From contig NZ_CAMLIG010000030.1 in the NCBI RefSeq assembly GCF_946480185.1, positions 1-50,667 on the forward strand: a DNA stretch of 50,667 nt, read 5' to 3'. Numbering within the stretch: the stretch's first letter is position 1; each line of letters opens with the position of its first letter. Shown here piece after piece: positions 16,264 to 26,200 of this stretch. The notes beneath the pieces were generated by a model. The model had not been told where the DNA came from. It did no database searches and was given only the letters and a program-made list of their open reading frames with translations. The translations under genes were made by a program, and so were the position numbers. The stretch comes from an uncultured Pedobacter sp. (GTDB lineage Bacteria > Bacteroidota > Bacteroidia > Sphingobacteriales > Sphingobacteriaceae).

Positions 16264-17232
16264 TTAGGCTAAATGGATGATAGCAAAAAGTGCTACGGAG
16301 GCAATAATGATCCAAAGGGTGACTCCTTGTATGAGTGGTTTAACGCCTACAGATTTCAATACTGCTTTAGACAGTCCGGCACCAATTAAAAATAAGGTAA
16401 GTGTTAATCCTATCTTGGCAATATTCACGATGATTGGAGCAACATGTTGTACCGTAGGGATATAAGTGCTGGCTAACATGGCTAAAACAAACAGACCGAT
16501 GAAATAAGGAATTTTTATTTTCTTTGATTTATTTTTAAAGAAAAAAGCGGTTCCAAAAGCAATAGGAATAATCCACAATGCCCTGGTTAATTTAACAGTG
16601 GTGGCAATTTGTAAAGCAGTTGCACCATATTTATTTGCCGCACCAACCACAGAGCTGGTATCATGGATGGCTATGGCACACCATAATCCAAACTGAGTTT
16701 GAGAAAGGTTAAAATAGTGCCCTATTGCAGGAAAGACAAACAAGGCTATAGAGTTAAGGATGAAAATGGTTCCCATGGCTATAGAAATTTGCTTTTCTTT
16801 GGCTTGCATTACCGGAGATAGGGCAGCAATGGCACTTCCTCCGCAAATAGCTGTTCCGGCAGAGATTAAAAAAGAGGTTTTACGTTCGATTTTTAAGAAT
16901 TTCCCAAATAGCAATCCTAAAGTTAAAGTACCAAAGATGGAGAAGATGGTAAAAATAACTCCTTCTTTTCCGGCTTGTATGGCACTAAAAATATTCATCC
17001 CAAAACCTAAACCCACTACAGAAAATTGCAATAATATACTAGTGGCTTTCTGGTTTAAATGGATGAAGGGATGCCCTATGGTTTGTGCGGCAACCAAGCC
17101 CATAAATAATGCTATGGGTGGACTAATCCATGGGGTTAAACATAAAGTAAGTAGACCTACAAATATTACTTTTTGGTAGGCGATATCTATTTTTAATGGG
17201 CTGCTGCTGGTGTGATTTTTTTGATGTTCCAT
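16264..17232 (-). CDS. YeiH-type putative sulfate/anion exporter (UPF0324)
   Basis: A 322-residue inner-membrane protein with about ten hydrophobic segments. Signature stretches of the family are seen: TSFLISAGTAICGGSAIAA in the first half and IHDTSSVVGAA followed by TTVKLTRALWIIP in the second. The family is annotated as a putative sulfate or sulfonate exporter and is often next to a LysR regulator, as here (81 bp upstream, same strand). In this context it may remove sulfite or sulfate made by sulfur oxidation; the substrate is inferred. Confidence 0.88.
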   Translation of the reverse strand: MEHQKNHTSSSPLKIDIAYQKVIFVGLLTLCLTPWISPPIALFMGLVAAQTIGHPFIHLNQKATSILLQFSVVGLGFGMNIFSAIQAGKEGVIFTIFSIFGTLTLGLLFGKFLKIERKTSFLISAGTAICGGSAIAALSPVMQAKEKQISIAMGTIFILNSIALFVFPAIGHYFNLSQTQFGLWCAIAIHDTSSVVGAANKYGATALQIATTVKLTRALWIIPIAFGTAFFFKNKSKKIKIPYFIGLFVLAMLASTYIPTVQHVAPIIVNIAKIGLTLTLFLIGAGLSKAVLKSVGVKPLIQGVTLWIIIASVALFAIIHLA

Positions 17233-17313
17233 TATTTATTTTTCTTTGTTTTGTTAACCAAAGATCCATAAATAATAGGTTCAGTTTAAATGCTTATTAA
17301 GTATAAACCATAA

Positions 17314-18204
17314 CTATAGGTTATGGCTGGAGGCAAATTTTATAAACAATTTCGACAGAGCATTTACTTGTCCCTGGGCTTCAATAAAATAAAAAGGCCG
17401 CTCTATGCTTAAGTTCTTAACATCAATGATACGAAGTTCATTGTGCTTTAATTCTTTAATGATGGCATGAATAGAAACAAATGCCACACAAGGGCTGTGT
17501 AACAGATAAGATTTGATACTTTCGATACTTCCCAATTGCATCTCTATATTTAAATCATCTATTTTAATTTGATGTTTATTTAGAGCATGGGCAATCACTT
17601 CTAAGGTGCCAGATCCGGTTTCTCTAATCAAAAAAGGATATTTTTGGAGTTCTTCTATTTTGATAGTTTCTTTCTTGATAAAATTTTCTTGCGCATTCAA
17701 TACTAATACCAGTTCATCTTTGATGAACTCCTGATAGTTGAGTCGTGGATTTTTACTTCGCCCTTCTATGATCCCTAATTCAATATCTTTATTTAACAAC
17801 GCTTGTTCAACCTGCTCGGTATTTCCAGTTACCAAATGAACTTTTACATCTTTAAATTTCTGATGAAAATCTGCTAAAATAGGCGGAATAACATATTGAG
17901 CAATGGTAGAACTGGCACCTATTCTTAGCACTCCGCTATACTGCTCAGCTAGAATGTTCATCTCAAACTCCATGTCTCTATAAAGCTCAAAAACGCGGTC
18001 AGTATAGCTGAGTAGGGTTTGTCCTGCCGGAGTGAGGATAATTTTATTGCCATTTCTTTCGAAAAGCTGCAACTTAAAAGCTCCTTCTAATTCGTGAATG
18101 TGACGGGTAACAGCGGGCTGGCTGATGTACAATTCCTGAGCTGCTTTAGTGAAATTCAATCGCCTAGCAACGGTGTAAAAAACTTTTAATCTGAAATCGA
18201 ACAT
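17314..18204 (-). CDS. LysR-family transcriptional regulator (YeiE/CysB-like context)
   Basis: A 296-residue regulator. The N-terminal winged helix is typical (RRLNFTKAAQELYISQPAVTRHI, about residues 15-37), followed by the linker helix and a two-lobed LysR substrate-binding domain (about 90-290). LysR proteins respond to a small ligand and regulate nearby genes. Position beside the YeiH-type exporter mirrors the yeiE-yeiH pair known from enterobacteria, where YeiE responds to sulfite. The ligand here is not visible. Confidence 0.92.
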   Translation of the reverse strand: MFDFRLKVFYTVARRLNFTKAAQELYISQPAVTRHIHELEGAFKLQLFERNGNKIILTPAGQTLLSYTDRVFELYRDMEFEMNILAEQYSGVLRIGASSTIAQYVIPPILADFHQKFKDVKVHLVTGNTEQVEQALLNKDIELGIIEGRSKNPRLNYQEFIKDELVLVLNAQENFIKKETIKIEELQKYPFLIRETGSGTLEVIAHALNKHQIKIDDLNIEMQLGSIESIKSYLLHSPCVAFVSIHAIIKELKHNELRIIDVKNLSIERPFYFIEAQGQVNALSKLFIKFASSHNL

Positions 18205-18273
18205 TTAGTTTGATCGTCTGAAATGGATAAAACAAAAAGCTAATTTATCAAAATTTTGCCTGAATAAATTAAT

Positions 18274-18432
18274 GAGGCTGTCTCAAAAAGAAATTTTAGC
18301 CGCTTCTGATTACAATTTTCTTAAAAAGGAGACCTGTAATAACACAAATCCTCAATATTTAACCATTATAAGGATTAAATATTGAGGATTTTTTAATTGA
18401 AAAGAGGCGTTTTTGACTTTTGAGACAGCCTC
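18274..18432. mobile_element. MITE-like insertion, 159 bp, with 15-bp terminal inverted repeats
   Basis: Ends are GAGGCTGTCTCAAAA (18274-18288) and TTTTGAGACAGCCTC (18418-18432), perfect inverted repeats of 15 bp. There is no coding capacity inside. Ends of this type (GAGGCTGTCTCA) resemble those of IS1182-family or related insertion sequences in Bacteroidota, so it would be moved by a transposase elsewhere (family assignment from memory). No clear target-site duplication is seen. It sits between the LysR gene and the membrane-protein gene. Confidence 0.75.
18347..18390. terminator. Terminator-like hairpin inside the MITE
   Basis: Perfect 16-bp arms AATCCTCAATATTTAA / TTAAATATTGAGGATT with a 12-nt spacer, followed on the plus strand by TTTTTAATTG. 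It would stop plus-strand transcription well. On the minus strand, the direction of both flanking genes, it lacks a clear T tract. Confidence 0.65.
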
Positions 18433-18435
18433 CTG

Positions 18436-18963
18436 TTAATGCTTAAAGTTGAGTTTGGAGTTTAACAGCACAAATACAACACCAAATAAGGTATTGGCTA
18501 GGAAGAAATACAGTACCCCGGAGAATGGAATGGCTTGGTAACCAAATAAACCTTGATTTAGAAGTGGTAAAACCACGAAGCTATTGATGATCCATGGAAA
18601 TAAGGAAAATAAAAAACCTTCTACAATCACGTTTTTTGATAAGTGCCCTTTTAAAAACAAACGATATAAAATGACCATTAAAAATCCGGTTAAAAAATGA
18701 AATAAAAGCCAAATCCAAACTGTTGGAGGGACTAAATAAGTTACTACACTTTTTACCTCCACATTAAAATAAGCTCCCCCTTTTTTAAGCTGTAAAACCA
18801 GTAATTTTAGTAAACCTCCGCTTTCTGCATGAATTTGGAAAAAGCTGGCAATTTTCAATAGAAAGGCATGCATTCCTATCGATAGAAAACCAGCTACCAA
18901 AGTCTGCATCCAAGATATAGGATGATTATTTTTAATATTATTGTTACCTACTCCCATCCCCAT
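18436..18963 (-). CDS. Integral membrane protein of unknown function
   Basis: A 175-residue protein with four to five hydrophobic segments and no motif I recognise. Its start overlaps the end of the binding-protein gene by 16 bp, so the two are translationally coupled and part of one operon. Starts at 18963 (MGMGVG) or two codons later are both possible. Its stop lies 3 bp from the MITE, which may have altered the operon's natural end. A membrane partner for the orphan binding proteins upstream is one possibility. Confidence 0.7.
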   Translation of the reverse strand: MGMGVGNNNIKNNHPISWMQTLVAGFLSIGMHAFLLKIASFFQIHAESGGLLKLLVLQLKKGGAYFNVEVKSVVTYLVPPTVWIWLLFHFLTGFLMVILYRLFLKGHLSKNVIVEGFLFSLFPWIINSFVVLPLLNQGLFGYQAIPFSGVLYFFLANTLFGVVFVLLNSKLNFKH

Positions 18964-19694
18964 TTCTTAAAAATTTCATGCCCTTTTTCGCTCTGCATAA
19001 ACTGTATAAATTGGGTTGCTTCTTTTGGGTGAGTACTAATTGTACTAAGTGCAATGGGTGTCCCTCTATACACATTGGCAACCTTAGGCAGTTCAACCAG
19101 TGCGGTGATATCTGTTAAACGATAATGCCAGGATGAATAGCTGATCCAAGCATCAAAAGAAATGTCTTTCTTCCATCCAGCAATGCCTAAAGCCGTATTT
19201 TCAAAAGATTGTTTGATATTTTTCTGAATTCCAGCTATCAGATTCTCTTTTCCAGCTAAATCTTCCCATAAGCCAAATTGGCCGGCACCATTTACATCCA
19301 AAATAGAAATGCCTGTTTTAGTAAGATCTTTTAACGAATGGATCTTTTTAGGATTCCCAGGTCTTACCAAAATAGCAGCTCCCCTTTTATAAAGCTCCTG
19401 TCTACTCTCGTTATTGATTAACCCAGGATGTTTCATGCTAAATTGGGTGAGCATATACTCGGCACCACCAAAAACTAAGTCTGCATTTTTATTCGCTTCA
19501 TTAATCCAGTTACTTTCTGGCCCAGCCACCACTTTCACCATCAACTGATGTTGCAAAGAAAATATCTTTCCACATTCATTAATGGGGCCAAATGGTCCAC
19601 CAGGGCCATACACATAAAGTGTATCAGTTTGCGCCTGCACTAAAAGGGGAGTTAATAAACTCATGATCATGATTATAGATTTCAATTTTTTCAT
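18948..19694 (-). CDS. Periplasmic substrate-binding protein (type 2 fold), copy 2
   Basis: A 248-residue secreted protein with a signal peptide ending about VQAQ. Its pattern matches ModA/PstS-like type 2 periplasmic binding proteins: an N-terminal LYVYGPGGPFGP strand, then GAAILVRPGNPKKI before the hinge, and a C-terminal FIQFMQSEKGHEIFKKWGW helix. It lies 12 bp after a second, longer binding protein of the same fold. No ABC permease or ATPase is nearby, so it is an orphan binding protein. An oxyanion ligand would fit the sulfur context but is not shown. Confidence 0.8.
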   Translation of the reverse strand: MKKLKSIIMIMSLLTPLLVQAQTDTLYVYGPGGPFGPINECGKIFSLQHQLMVKVVAGPESNWINEANKNADLVFGGAEYMLTQFSMKHPGLINNESRQELYKRGAAILVRPGNPKKIHSLKDLTKTGISILDVNGAGQFGLWEDLAGKENLIAGIQKNIKQSFENTALGIAGWKKDISFDAWISYSSWHYRLTDITALVELPKVANVYRGTPIALSTISTHPKEATQFIQFMQSEKGHEIFKKWGWE

Positions 19695-19706
19695 GACTTG
19701 CGTGGT

Positions 19707-20618
19707 TTAATTCGTTGTAAATCCATATTTCTGATAAACGGCTTTGGCTGTCGGGCTTTGCAAGAAATTCATAAAATCTTTTGCTGCCAGTTGGTGAGGG
19801 GCGTTTTTTAAAAGACCAGCCATATAAGTCGCCTTTACATTTTCAGCGTCAGGGATATTTACCATTTCTACAGGGTGTTTGATCATTTGCTGATAATACA
19901 CCTCAGTATACCAAACCGGTGCTGCATCACTTTGGTGATAGAGGATTCGCATAGGGGTTTGGCGATGGTGAATTTGAGTAAGATAGGTACTGCCATCGTT
20001 TACTTTCTTTACCATAATTGTATTTTTAAGAAGATCTCCACCAGCCTTCACATAAGCTTCTTCAATCCGTTTTCCAATACCCTCCCATTGTGGATTAGGC
20101 ATGCTTATCTTTACGTCTGCTGCACCCAAATCTTTTAATCCTTTAATGTTTTTTGGATTTCCTTTTTGCACCATAATGGCTAACTTATTATAAGCATAAG
20201 GAGCAGTTTCTGTAAACAATGGTAACATTTGATCTATCCTAGTTTTACCAGCAGTATAAACATCGGGCTTTAAGCTAATCCGCATATTGCCTATGGTAAT
20301 GGCTCCACCATCAATTTGTTTGGCCAAGATCCCTGGAGGTAAGGTTTCAACAAATATGCGTTGGTACTGGGGGTAATCTTTTTTAAATGCTGCCAAAAGA
20401 TCGTCTATACACATAAACTGATTCCCTGCAAAAAACACCACTAGCTGCGGGTCGTTGATATCGCCAAATAAATCGGGTACATTATCCACACCGGGAATGG
20501 TAAACATTACCGGACTTTGTGGCGGGGTATTCCATGGAGGATCAAAACGGTGCTCCTGAGCAAAACTGCCTGTAATGGCGGCAGTTAAAATAGTGAGTGT
20601 TAGAATTAACTTTTTCAT
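19707..20618 (-). CDS. Periplasmic substrate-binding protein (type 2 fold), copy 1
   Basis: A 303-residue secreted protein with a signal peptide ending about SFAQ. It shares with its neighbour the strand before the hinge (KLAIMVQKGNPKNIKGLKDL) and the closing helix DFMNFLQSPTAKAVYQKYGF. The N-terminal part has LVVFFAGNQFM and a GGAITIGNMR segment. It is related to molybdate/phosphate-type binding proteins, but the ligand is not predictable. Part of the operon tsdA-like, dsrE-like, this gene, second binding protein, membrane protein. Confidence 0.8.
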   Translation of the reverse strand: MKKLILTLTILTAAITGSFAQEHRFDPPWNTPPQSPVMFTIPGVDNVPDLFGDINDPQLVVFFAGNQFMCIDDLLAAFKKDYPQYQRIFVETLPPGILAKQIDGGAITIGNMRISLKPDVYTAGKTRIDQMLPLFTETAPYAYNKLAIMVQKGNPKNIKGLKDLGAADVKISMPNPQWEGIGKRIEEAYVKAGGDLLKNTIMVKKVNDGSTYLTQIHHRQTPMRILYHQSDAAPVWYTEVYYQQMIKHPVEMVNIPDAENVKATYMAGLLKNAPHQLAAKDFMNFLQSPTAKAVYQKYGFTTN

Positions 20619-20709
20619 TGTTTTATGAGTTTAAAAATGGTTGTAATTTTCCTTTCTCAGCAAGTTATATCTTACTAAGTCATTGATTGATTAATAAATA
20701 TTTATTTTG

Positions 20710-21171
20710 TTATGGTTTAATCACCGACCAGCCTTGAGCTTGTCTGATGATGAGTTCTCCGTTGCCACTGGGAACCACAGCAATGAAATCATAAAGCTGA
20801 TCTCTGCCAATTTTTCTCTCTTTTAGCGAGTTGTTACATTGCGCTACAATGACCCCTTTTTCAACCAGATCTTTTAATTGATCCTCGTAGGGACTTCCTT
20901 TGAGTAAGACTTCTGTACCTCCGCTAAAGGCAATCAGCTCAATATGGATTTTTCCTTTCAATCGTGGGTCTTCCAGTGCGTTGCTGATGTTTCTTAAAGC
21001 TTTGTTAATAATTTTAGGATCATTGCTGTCTACCTGATAAATGGCATGATAATCTTTTAAGTTTGCTTTAGCACCGGTAAATTCCCGGTTTTCATCCAAA
21101 GCTTTGGTTTGTGATTTTACTGAGGCACCAATTAGTACGGTTAATAAGGATAATAAGATGAGCTTTTTCAT
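20710..21171 (-). CDS. DsrE-family secreted protein
   Basis: A 153-residue protein with a signal peptide (to about VKSQ) and a DsrE/DsrF-like domain: YQVDSNDPKIINKALRNISN, then IELIAFSGGTEVLLKG and a VIVAQCNNSL strand whose Cys may carry sulfur. DsrE-type proteins bind or relay sulfane sulfur. It lies 26 bp after the dihaem cytochrome gene and 91 bp before the first binding protein, all on one strand. A part in periplasmic sulfur transfer is likely by family and context. Confidence 0.82.
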   Translation of the reverse strand: MKKLILLSLLTVLIGASVKSQTKALDENREFTGAKANLKDYHAIYQVDSNDPKIINKALRNISNALEDPRLKGKIHIELIAFSGGTEVLLKGSPYEDQLKDLVEKGVIVAQCNNSLKERKIGRDQLYDFIAVVPSGNGELIIRQAQGWSVIKP

Positions 21172-21197
21172 GATTCTTTTTTTTATATAATTTAAAT

Positions 21198-22262
21198 TTA
21201 TTTTGATTTTTGTGCTGCTTTGATAGGTTTAAACGGCCCTAGTTTATGTTGTTTCTCTGAAAACTGATCTGCATAAGGACCAAATGGAAAATCGATAGGC
21301 TTTTGGGCTATATTTTTCCAATCTTTTGACTGGTCTTTATGAGGACGAGGCTGGCTATTTACATATGCAGCTACATCCCATGCTTCCTCGTCTGTTAATA
21401 TAGGATGCTGGTAATTAGTGCCAAAAGGCATGTTATTTTTCGCAAAGCCCGCAAAAGTAGTAATACGATATAAGCCGGCTCCATCATTATAACTATTCTT
21501 TCCCCATAAAGGAGGATAGGTATAACCATTTCCATCTACACTAAGTAATCCCTCACCACTTTTGCCATGGCAACTCTGGCAATTATTCAAGAAAACTGCC
21601 TTTCCTTTTAATGGGTCTGCAGCCCGATCTAAAAACGCCAATTTTTCTACACCTCCACCGGCAGGTTTAACTCCTTTGTCCACTCCTTTTCCCAACCATT
21701 TCATATAAGCAATCATGGCCTTCATTTCATGAGTGGTAGAATCTAAGGGTTTGCCATTCATACTTCTCTGGAAACATCCGTTAATACGCATAGCGATAGA
21801 AACCCAAGTGTTAGACCTGGCCTTAAACTGAGGATAAGTGGATGCTACCGCAGAATAATTTAGTGCATAAGGTTTAGTACCTGCCTCATTATGGCAATTT
21901 TGGCAATTCATATTATTTGAAATGTGGGCCACACTTCCCTTCGGACCAAAATATTTACTGGTATTTGCTACCAGCGCCCTGCCATACTTTATCTGCGTTC
22001 CTTCTGTGGTATTAGGAATTGTACGAGTATCTGGAGCCATCCACACGGCCTCTTCCACTTTTACAGGTTTCGTATCGATTGCTGCAACAGTACCAGAGCT
22101 GGTGGCTACATTAACAGCTGGCACTGCCGCCTTTTTTTCAGAAGGCGTATGGCCTAAAAAAGCATTTAGGATGGTAGCCAAGATGACGATACAAAATAAC
22201 AAACTGATTGCGATTACATATCTACTGAGTTTAATAATCGCTGATAATATTTCTTTGTCCAT
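21198..22262 (-). CDS. tsdA: Dihaem cytochrome c, TsdA-like thiosulfate dehydrogenase
   Basis: A 354-residue cytochrome with one N-terminal membrane anchor (about 10-35) and two cytochrome c domains, CQNCH (120-124) and CQSCH (228-232). The first domain has the TsdA pattern MRINGCFQRSMNG, where Cys163 is a candidate axial haem ligand as in thiosulfate dehydrogenases, and KAMIAYMKWL. The second has a Met ligand in NNMPFG (Met278). TsdA couples two thiosulfates into tetrathionate or the reverse. It heads the five-gene sulfur-type operon. The Cys ligand supports TsdA over a generic cytochrome, though related SoxX-like or other dihaem proteins remain possible. Confidence 0.8.
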   Translation of the reverse strand: MDKEILSAIIKLSRYVIAISLLFCIVILATILNAFLGHTPSEKKAAVPAVNVATSSGTVAAIDTKPVKVEEAVWMAPDTRTIPNTTEGTQIKYGRALVANTSKYFGPKGSVAHISNNMNCQNCHNEAGTKPYALNYSAVASTYPQFKARSNTWVSIAMRINGCFQRSMNGKPLDSTTHEMKAMIAYMKWLGKGVDKGVKPAGGGVEKLAFLDRAADPLKGKAVFLNNCQSCHGKSGEGLLSVDGNGYTYPPLWGKNSYNDGAGLYRITTFAGFAKNNMPFGTNYQHPILTDEEAWDVAAYVNSQPRPHKDQSKDWKNIAQKPIDFPFGPYADQFSEKQHKLGPFKPIKAAQKSK

Positions 22263-22400
22263 CGTTATATTTAATTAATTGATGATCAAATGTAAGTCCT
22301 TATGGTAATGGTTTTACATCAGAAATTAACATCAATCATAACTTTAGGTTATTGGTTGACGAGAAAGAACAACTTTGGGCAAATAATTTATTCGCTGATC

Positions 22401-22577
22401 ATGGACCTAGATAAAATTATGAATAATAAATGGGCTTTAAGCCAAATACAGAACAAATTAGATAGTTTGAAACGACAAAATATTGAATTAGATACCGCTA
22501 ATTCTGAAAATGAAATCAATACCCTTCAATCTAATTTAAATAATTCTGATGATGCGATGAGTGGAATGGATGCATAA
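22401..22577 (+). CDS. Possible 58-residue coiled-coil protein
   Basis: A short frame starting MDLDKIMNNKWALSQIQNK, rich in Asn, Asp, Leu and Gln, with a heptad-like pattern suggesting a coiled coil. It lies divergently from the tsdA-like gene and runs into the GC-richer mosaic. No family recognised; it may be chance. Confidence 0.25.
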   Translation: MDLDKIMNNKWALSQIQNKLDSLKRQNIELDTANSENEINTLQSNLNNSDDAMSGMDA

Positions 22578-22609
22578 TTTTAATTCCGATTACGCGGGCT
22601 CCTTTACCC

Positions 22610-22966
22610 ATGAAGGCCATCTTCAATTTCTTCGCTGCTACTTCTCAGGAATACCAGCGCAAAGAGCTTTGGGAACTGATGAAAGCCGCACTCTCCACCA
22701 TGAACGAACCAGGGACGGCTCTGGACTTGACGAAGAAACTAGAGGCCCTGCTTTGCACCTTCTTTCTTTTGCTGAGAGACAAAGAAGAAAAGGACGGAGA
22801 AGTGAAACTGGAAATCTTCCCTGCCGGAAGCGAGGAACAGATCGACAAGGAAAGGAACTCCACACCAACATCAGCAATTACCGCTTCCCACAGGGTGGCA
22901 ATGCCTCCTGCTCCCAAGGCTAAAACAATCACTTTAACACCCATAGCTAATGCAATATTTTGCTAA
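22610..22966 (+). pseudogene. Mosaic frame: GC-richer gene fragment joined to foreign sequence
   Basis: The 118-residue frame begins MKAIFNFFAATSQEYQRKEL and reads as a plausible helical protein to about residue 85. Base composition from about 22585 to 22860 is visibly GC-richer than everything around it. After about 22860 the plus-strand reading becomes Pro/Ala/Thr-rich and the opposite strand looks more protein-like (a frame starting MGVKVIVLALGAGGIATLWE). I read this as a 5' part of a transferred gene joined to the 5' end of another gene in the opposite direction. Neither product can be named. Confidence 0.35.
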
Positions 22967-22993
22967 ACAATAGTCTTTGTAGGCTTACCAATT

Positions 22994-23222
22994 TTAAATT
23001 GCCTGAATGATCTTATAAGCTTCATCATTTTGAATGACCATATCGACAGTCTTTATGATGGCATCACAGTCCAAGCCTCCCATGACTTTGGCGCAACGTT
23101 AACTTCATCGTAAACAAATGAAAGGGTTTTCCACTGGTTTTTTAACCCTAAACCGTTATAACTTTTTTTCCTCATGAAGTAAATCGCCAAAACCTTTATT
23201 GATATTTAAAAATTCAGCAACA
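22994..23222 (-). pseudogene. Gene debris downstream of the RND permease
   Basis: On the minus strand, broken coding-like pieces follow the RND permease: a piece reading NVAEFLNINKGFGDLLHEE, then stops, then a 29-residue piece (22994-23083) reading MGGLDCDAIIKTVDMVIQND and ending AYKIIQAI. These look like remains of one or two short genes with frameshifts. The family is not identified; the second piece vaguely recalls small sulfur-related proteins. Confidence 0.35.
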
Positions 23223-26200
23223 TTATCTATTGCGCTTTATTTCCCTAAATTGATATAACCACCTCAATAAACTCGGGAACACAAATAGTAAAAGTGGTAA
23301 GCCTACAATAAATCCTCCAATTACAGCAATTGCTAATGGTTGTTGCATTTGTGCACCTAATCCTATTCCCAAGGCCAATGGCATCAAAGCTAATATGGCA
23401 CCTATAGCTGTCATTAATTTAGGCCTAATTCTTAACGCAATGGCGTAATTGACAGATTCGTCTACATCTGAGGTAGCATTAAAATTAAACCTAAACTGAT
23501 TGACCGTAAAAATGGCATTCTCGGCTATGATGCCCACAATCATAATGATACCAGTATAGCTGCTCACATTTAAGGGAATCCCGATGAAGAACAATGCCAG
23601 AATACAACCGCAAATGCCCATCACCGAAACAAATATTACCAGAAATGATACTGCCCAGTCTTTGAAAAGAAACATCAAAACCGCAAAAACCAGAAGCGTA
23701 GCCAAAGCCAAAATCATCAGAAGCTCTTTAAACGATTGTTGCTGTTGTGAGTAAGCACCACCATAAGCAATGCTATAGCCTTGTGGCAGGGCCAGTTTTT
23801 CTTTAAACTGTTGCTGAATTTCATAAATACCGGTACCTAAATCCAAATTATCCAATCTGGCGGTAAGTACAATGGTTGATTTTAGGTCTTCTCGCTTGCG
23901 GTCAATCTCTCCAGTAATTACTTCCACATCACAAAAGAAAGACAGAGGTCTGGTAGAGCCATCAGGTAGAAAAATCAGGCTGTTCTTCAGTTTATCCAAA
24001 TCATTGTCTTTAAAATCGGTAAAGCGCATCAGGATTCGGCGCATCAGTTCGCCATCCTGTAAACTACCAATTTGTATCCCTCCAGTTAAGGCAGCCTGCT
24101 GTGGAGATGGCTCTACCACATTGGCATTTATCCCCAAAGGAACGCCACCGGTATAGGCGTTAAGTTGGGTCTGAAAATCAGTAAGAGAAATGTTGTATTG
24201 TTGCAGTTTATCCGGATTGGGTAAGAATACAATAGATGGCCCGGCAGTAAGTAAGCCATTATCGATATCCACAATTCCTTTGATATGCTGCAAAACTCCT
24301 TCTGCGTCTGCCGCTACCTTTTGAAGTGTGTTATAATCATCGCCAAAAATTTTGATCTCAATGGGTTCTGGTGTGCTTGTTAAATCACCCAACAAATCTG
24401 CAATACGCTGCCCAAAAGAAATATGCAGGATAGATTTTGCTTCGATACTTTTACGCAAATCACTGATGACTTCTTCAGTACTTTTTTCCCTGTCTTTCTT
24501 AAGCTGTATGGAATAATCACCAAAATTTTGTGGGACAGTTTTAAAGGCCATTTTCACACCAGTTCTGCGAGAATAAGTTTCTACGTTTTTGTTGGCTAGA
24601 ATGACTTTTTCCATTTCCTGACACAATCTATCTGTTTCATCTACTGATGTACCTGCCGGGGAATAATAATCCAGCACAATACTTCCCTCGTCTAATGCGG
24701 GTAAAAAACCTGTTTCGAGTTTGCCGGATGCATACCACGCCGATAAGCTTATCGCAAAGACAAATAAGAGTGCCAAAGCAGGTTTTTTGAATGTCCAGGT
24801 AAGCCAATTTAGTTTATTTACCTCTTTGTGATTTTCTTTATGGTTCGGTTTAAGGGATTCTTTGTACCCGATTATCAAATGCAGAACGGGAAGCAAAAGC
24901 CATGTTACTAGAAATGAGGTAACCATGGTAATTTGCATAGTGTCTGAAAGTTCCCTAAAAAAACTGCCTGCCAATCCGCTCATCAATCTAAAAGGAAAAT
25001 GAATCACAATGGTTGCCAGTGAGGAACCAATCATCGCTGGGAACAAATCTTTAATAGCTCCCTGAACAATTTTAAACCGATTCATTTCAGGGTGCTCTTC
25101 ATGCCCTCTGTAAATCTGTTCAATGATAACTATGGCATCATCTATAATTAACCCTACCGAGGCTGCAATAGCTCCCAATGACATGATATTGATGGTGATG
25201 CCCGCCAGGTAAAGTGCTAAAATAGTAAAGCCCAAAGTTACTGGAATGGTAAGCATAACTGCCAAACTTGCCCGCCAAGAACGTAAAAACAAAATCATCA
25301 CAATGATAGCCAAAAACAAACCTTCGTAAATGGTTTTTATCACACTATGGATGCTATCGCCTACAAAAGCACTTTGGTCATAATAAGTTTTCAGCTCATA
25401 TCCTTTAGGCAAAAGCTTACGTACCTCTTCAGCCTTTGCTTCTGCACTTTTGGCGAAATCAATCAGGTTGACTCCGGGTTGCTTTACCAAGTCTATTTGT
25501 ACGGCACTTTGTCCGTTGGCATTAATTTTAATAAATTCCTGCTGCTCTTGAATTTCTACTTTTGCAATATCTCCAACTTTTATTAGGCGATTTCCATCGT
25601 TTTTAACGGTGATGTTTTTGAGTTCGTCAATATCATTAACCCGGGTATCGGTAAGGGTGAGGTAAAGCCTGTCGTAATTAGCTACATTTCCGTTAGAAAG
25701 CACATAATTGGTGTTGTTAAAGACGGTAATTAGTGAATTTGGGGTAAGTCCCAATGATGACATTTTAACTGCATCAGGTATTACCACATATTCTTTGGTT
25801 TTCCCTCCTCTTATAATTACATTAGAAATGCCATCGACCTGAGAAAAAACGGGTCTTATAATTAGATTGGCTGCGTCTTTCATAGCCACTGGACTTTGGC
25901 TATGATCTTTGCTTTCTAAAGTAAAGCCATATACCGGAAAGAGCGACTGGTTCATTGCCTCTACGGATATATTCAATCCCTGAGGTAAAAAGTTTTTTAT
26001 TTCGTTAATGCGACTTTCTATCTGTGTTTTTTGGGCGTAAGTATCTAATCCCCACTGAAAAAATATATCGATAGTACAGTTACCCCTGCTTGTATTACTT
26101 TTAACCACTGTTACGCCACGTACTTTTTTGGCGGCACTTTCCAGAGGTTTGGTTACAGTAATCATCATGCGGTCAACAGGTAGTTGGCCTGCATCGGCGA

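Noticed and set aside
22561..22923. Overlapping frames of 80-120 codons on both strands in the mosaic
   Set aside because: High GC lowers stop frequency in all frames here. Only one frame (from 22610) looks protein-like at its start.
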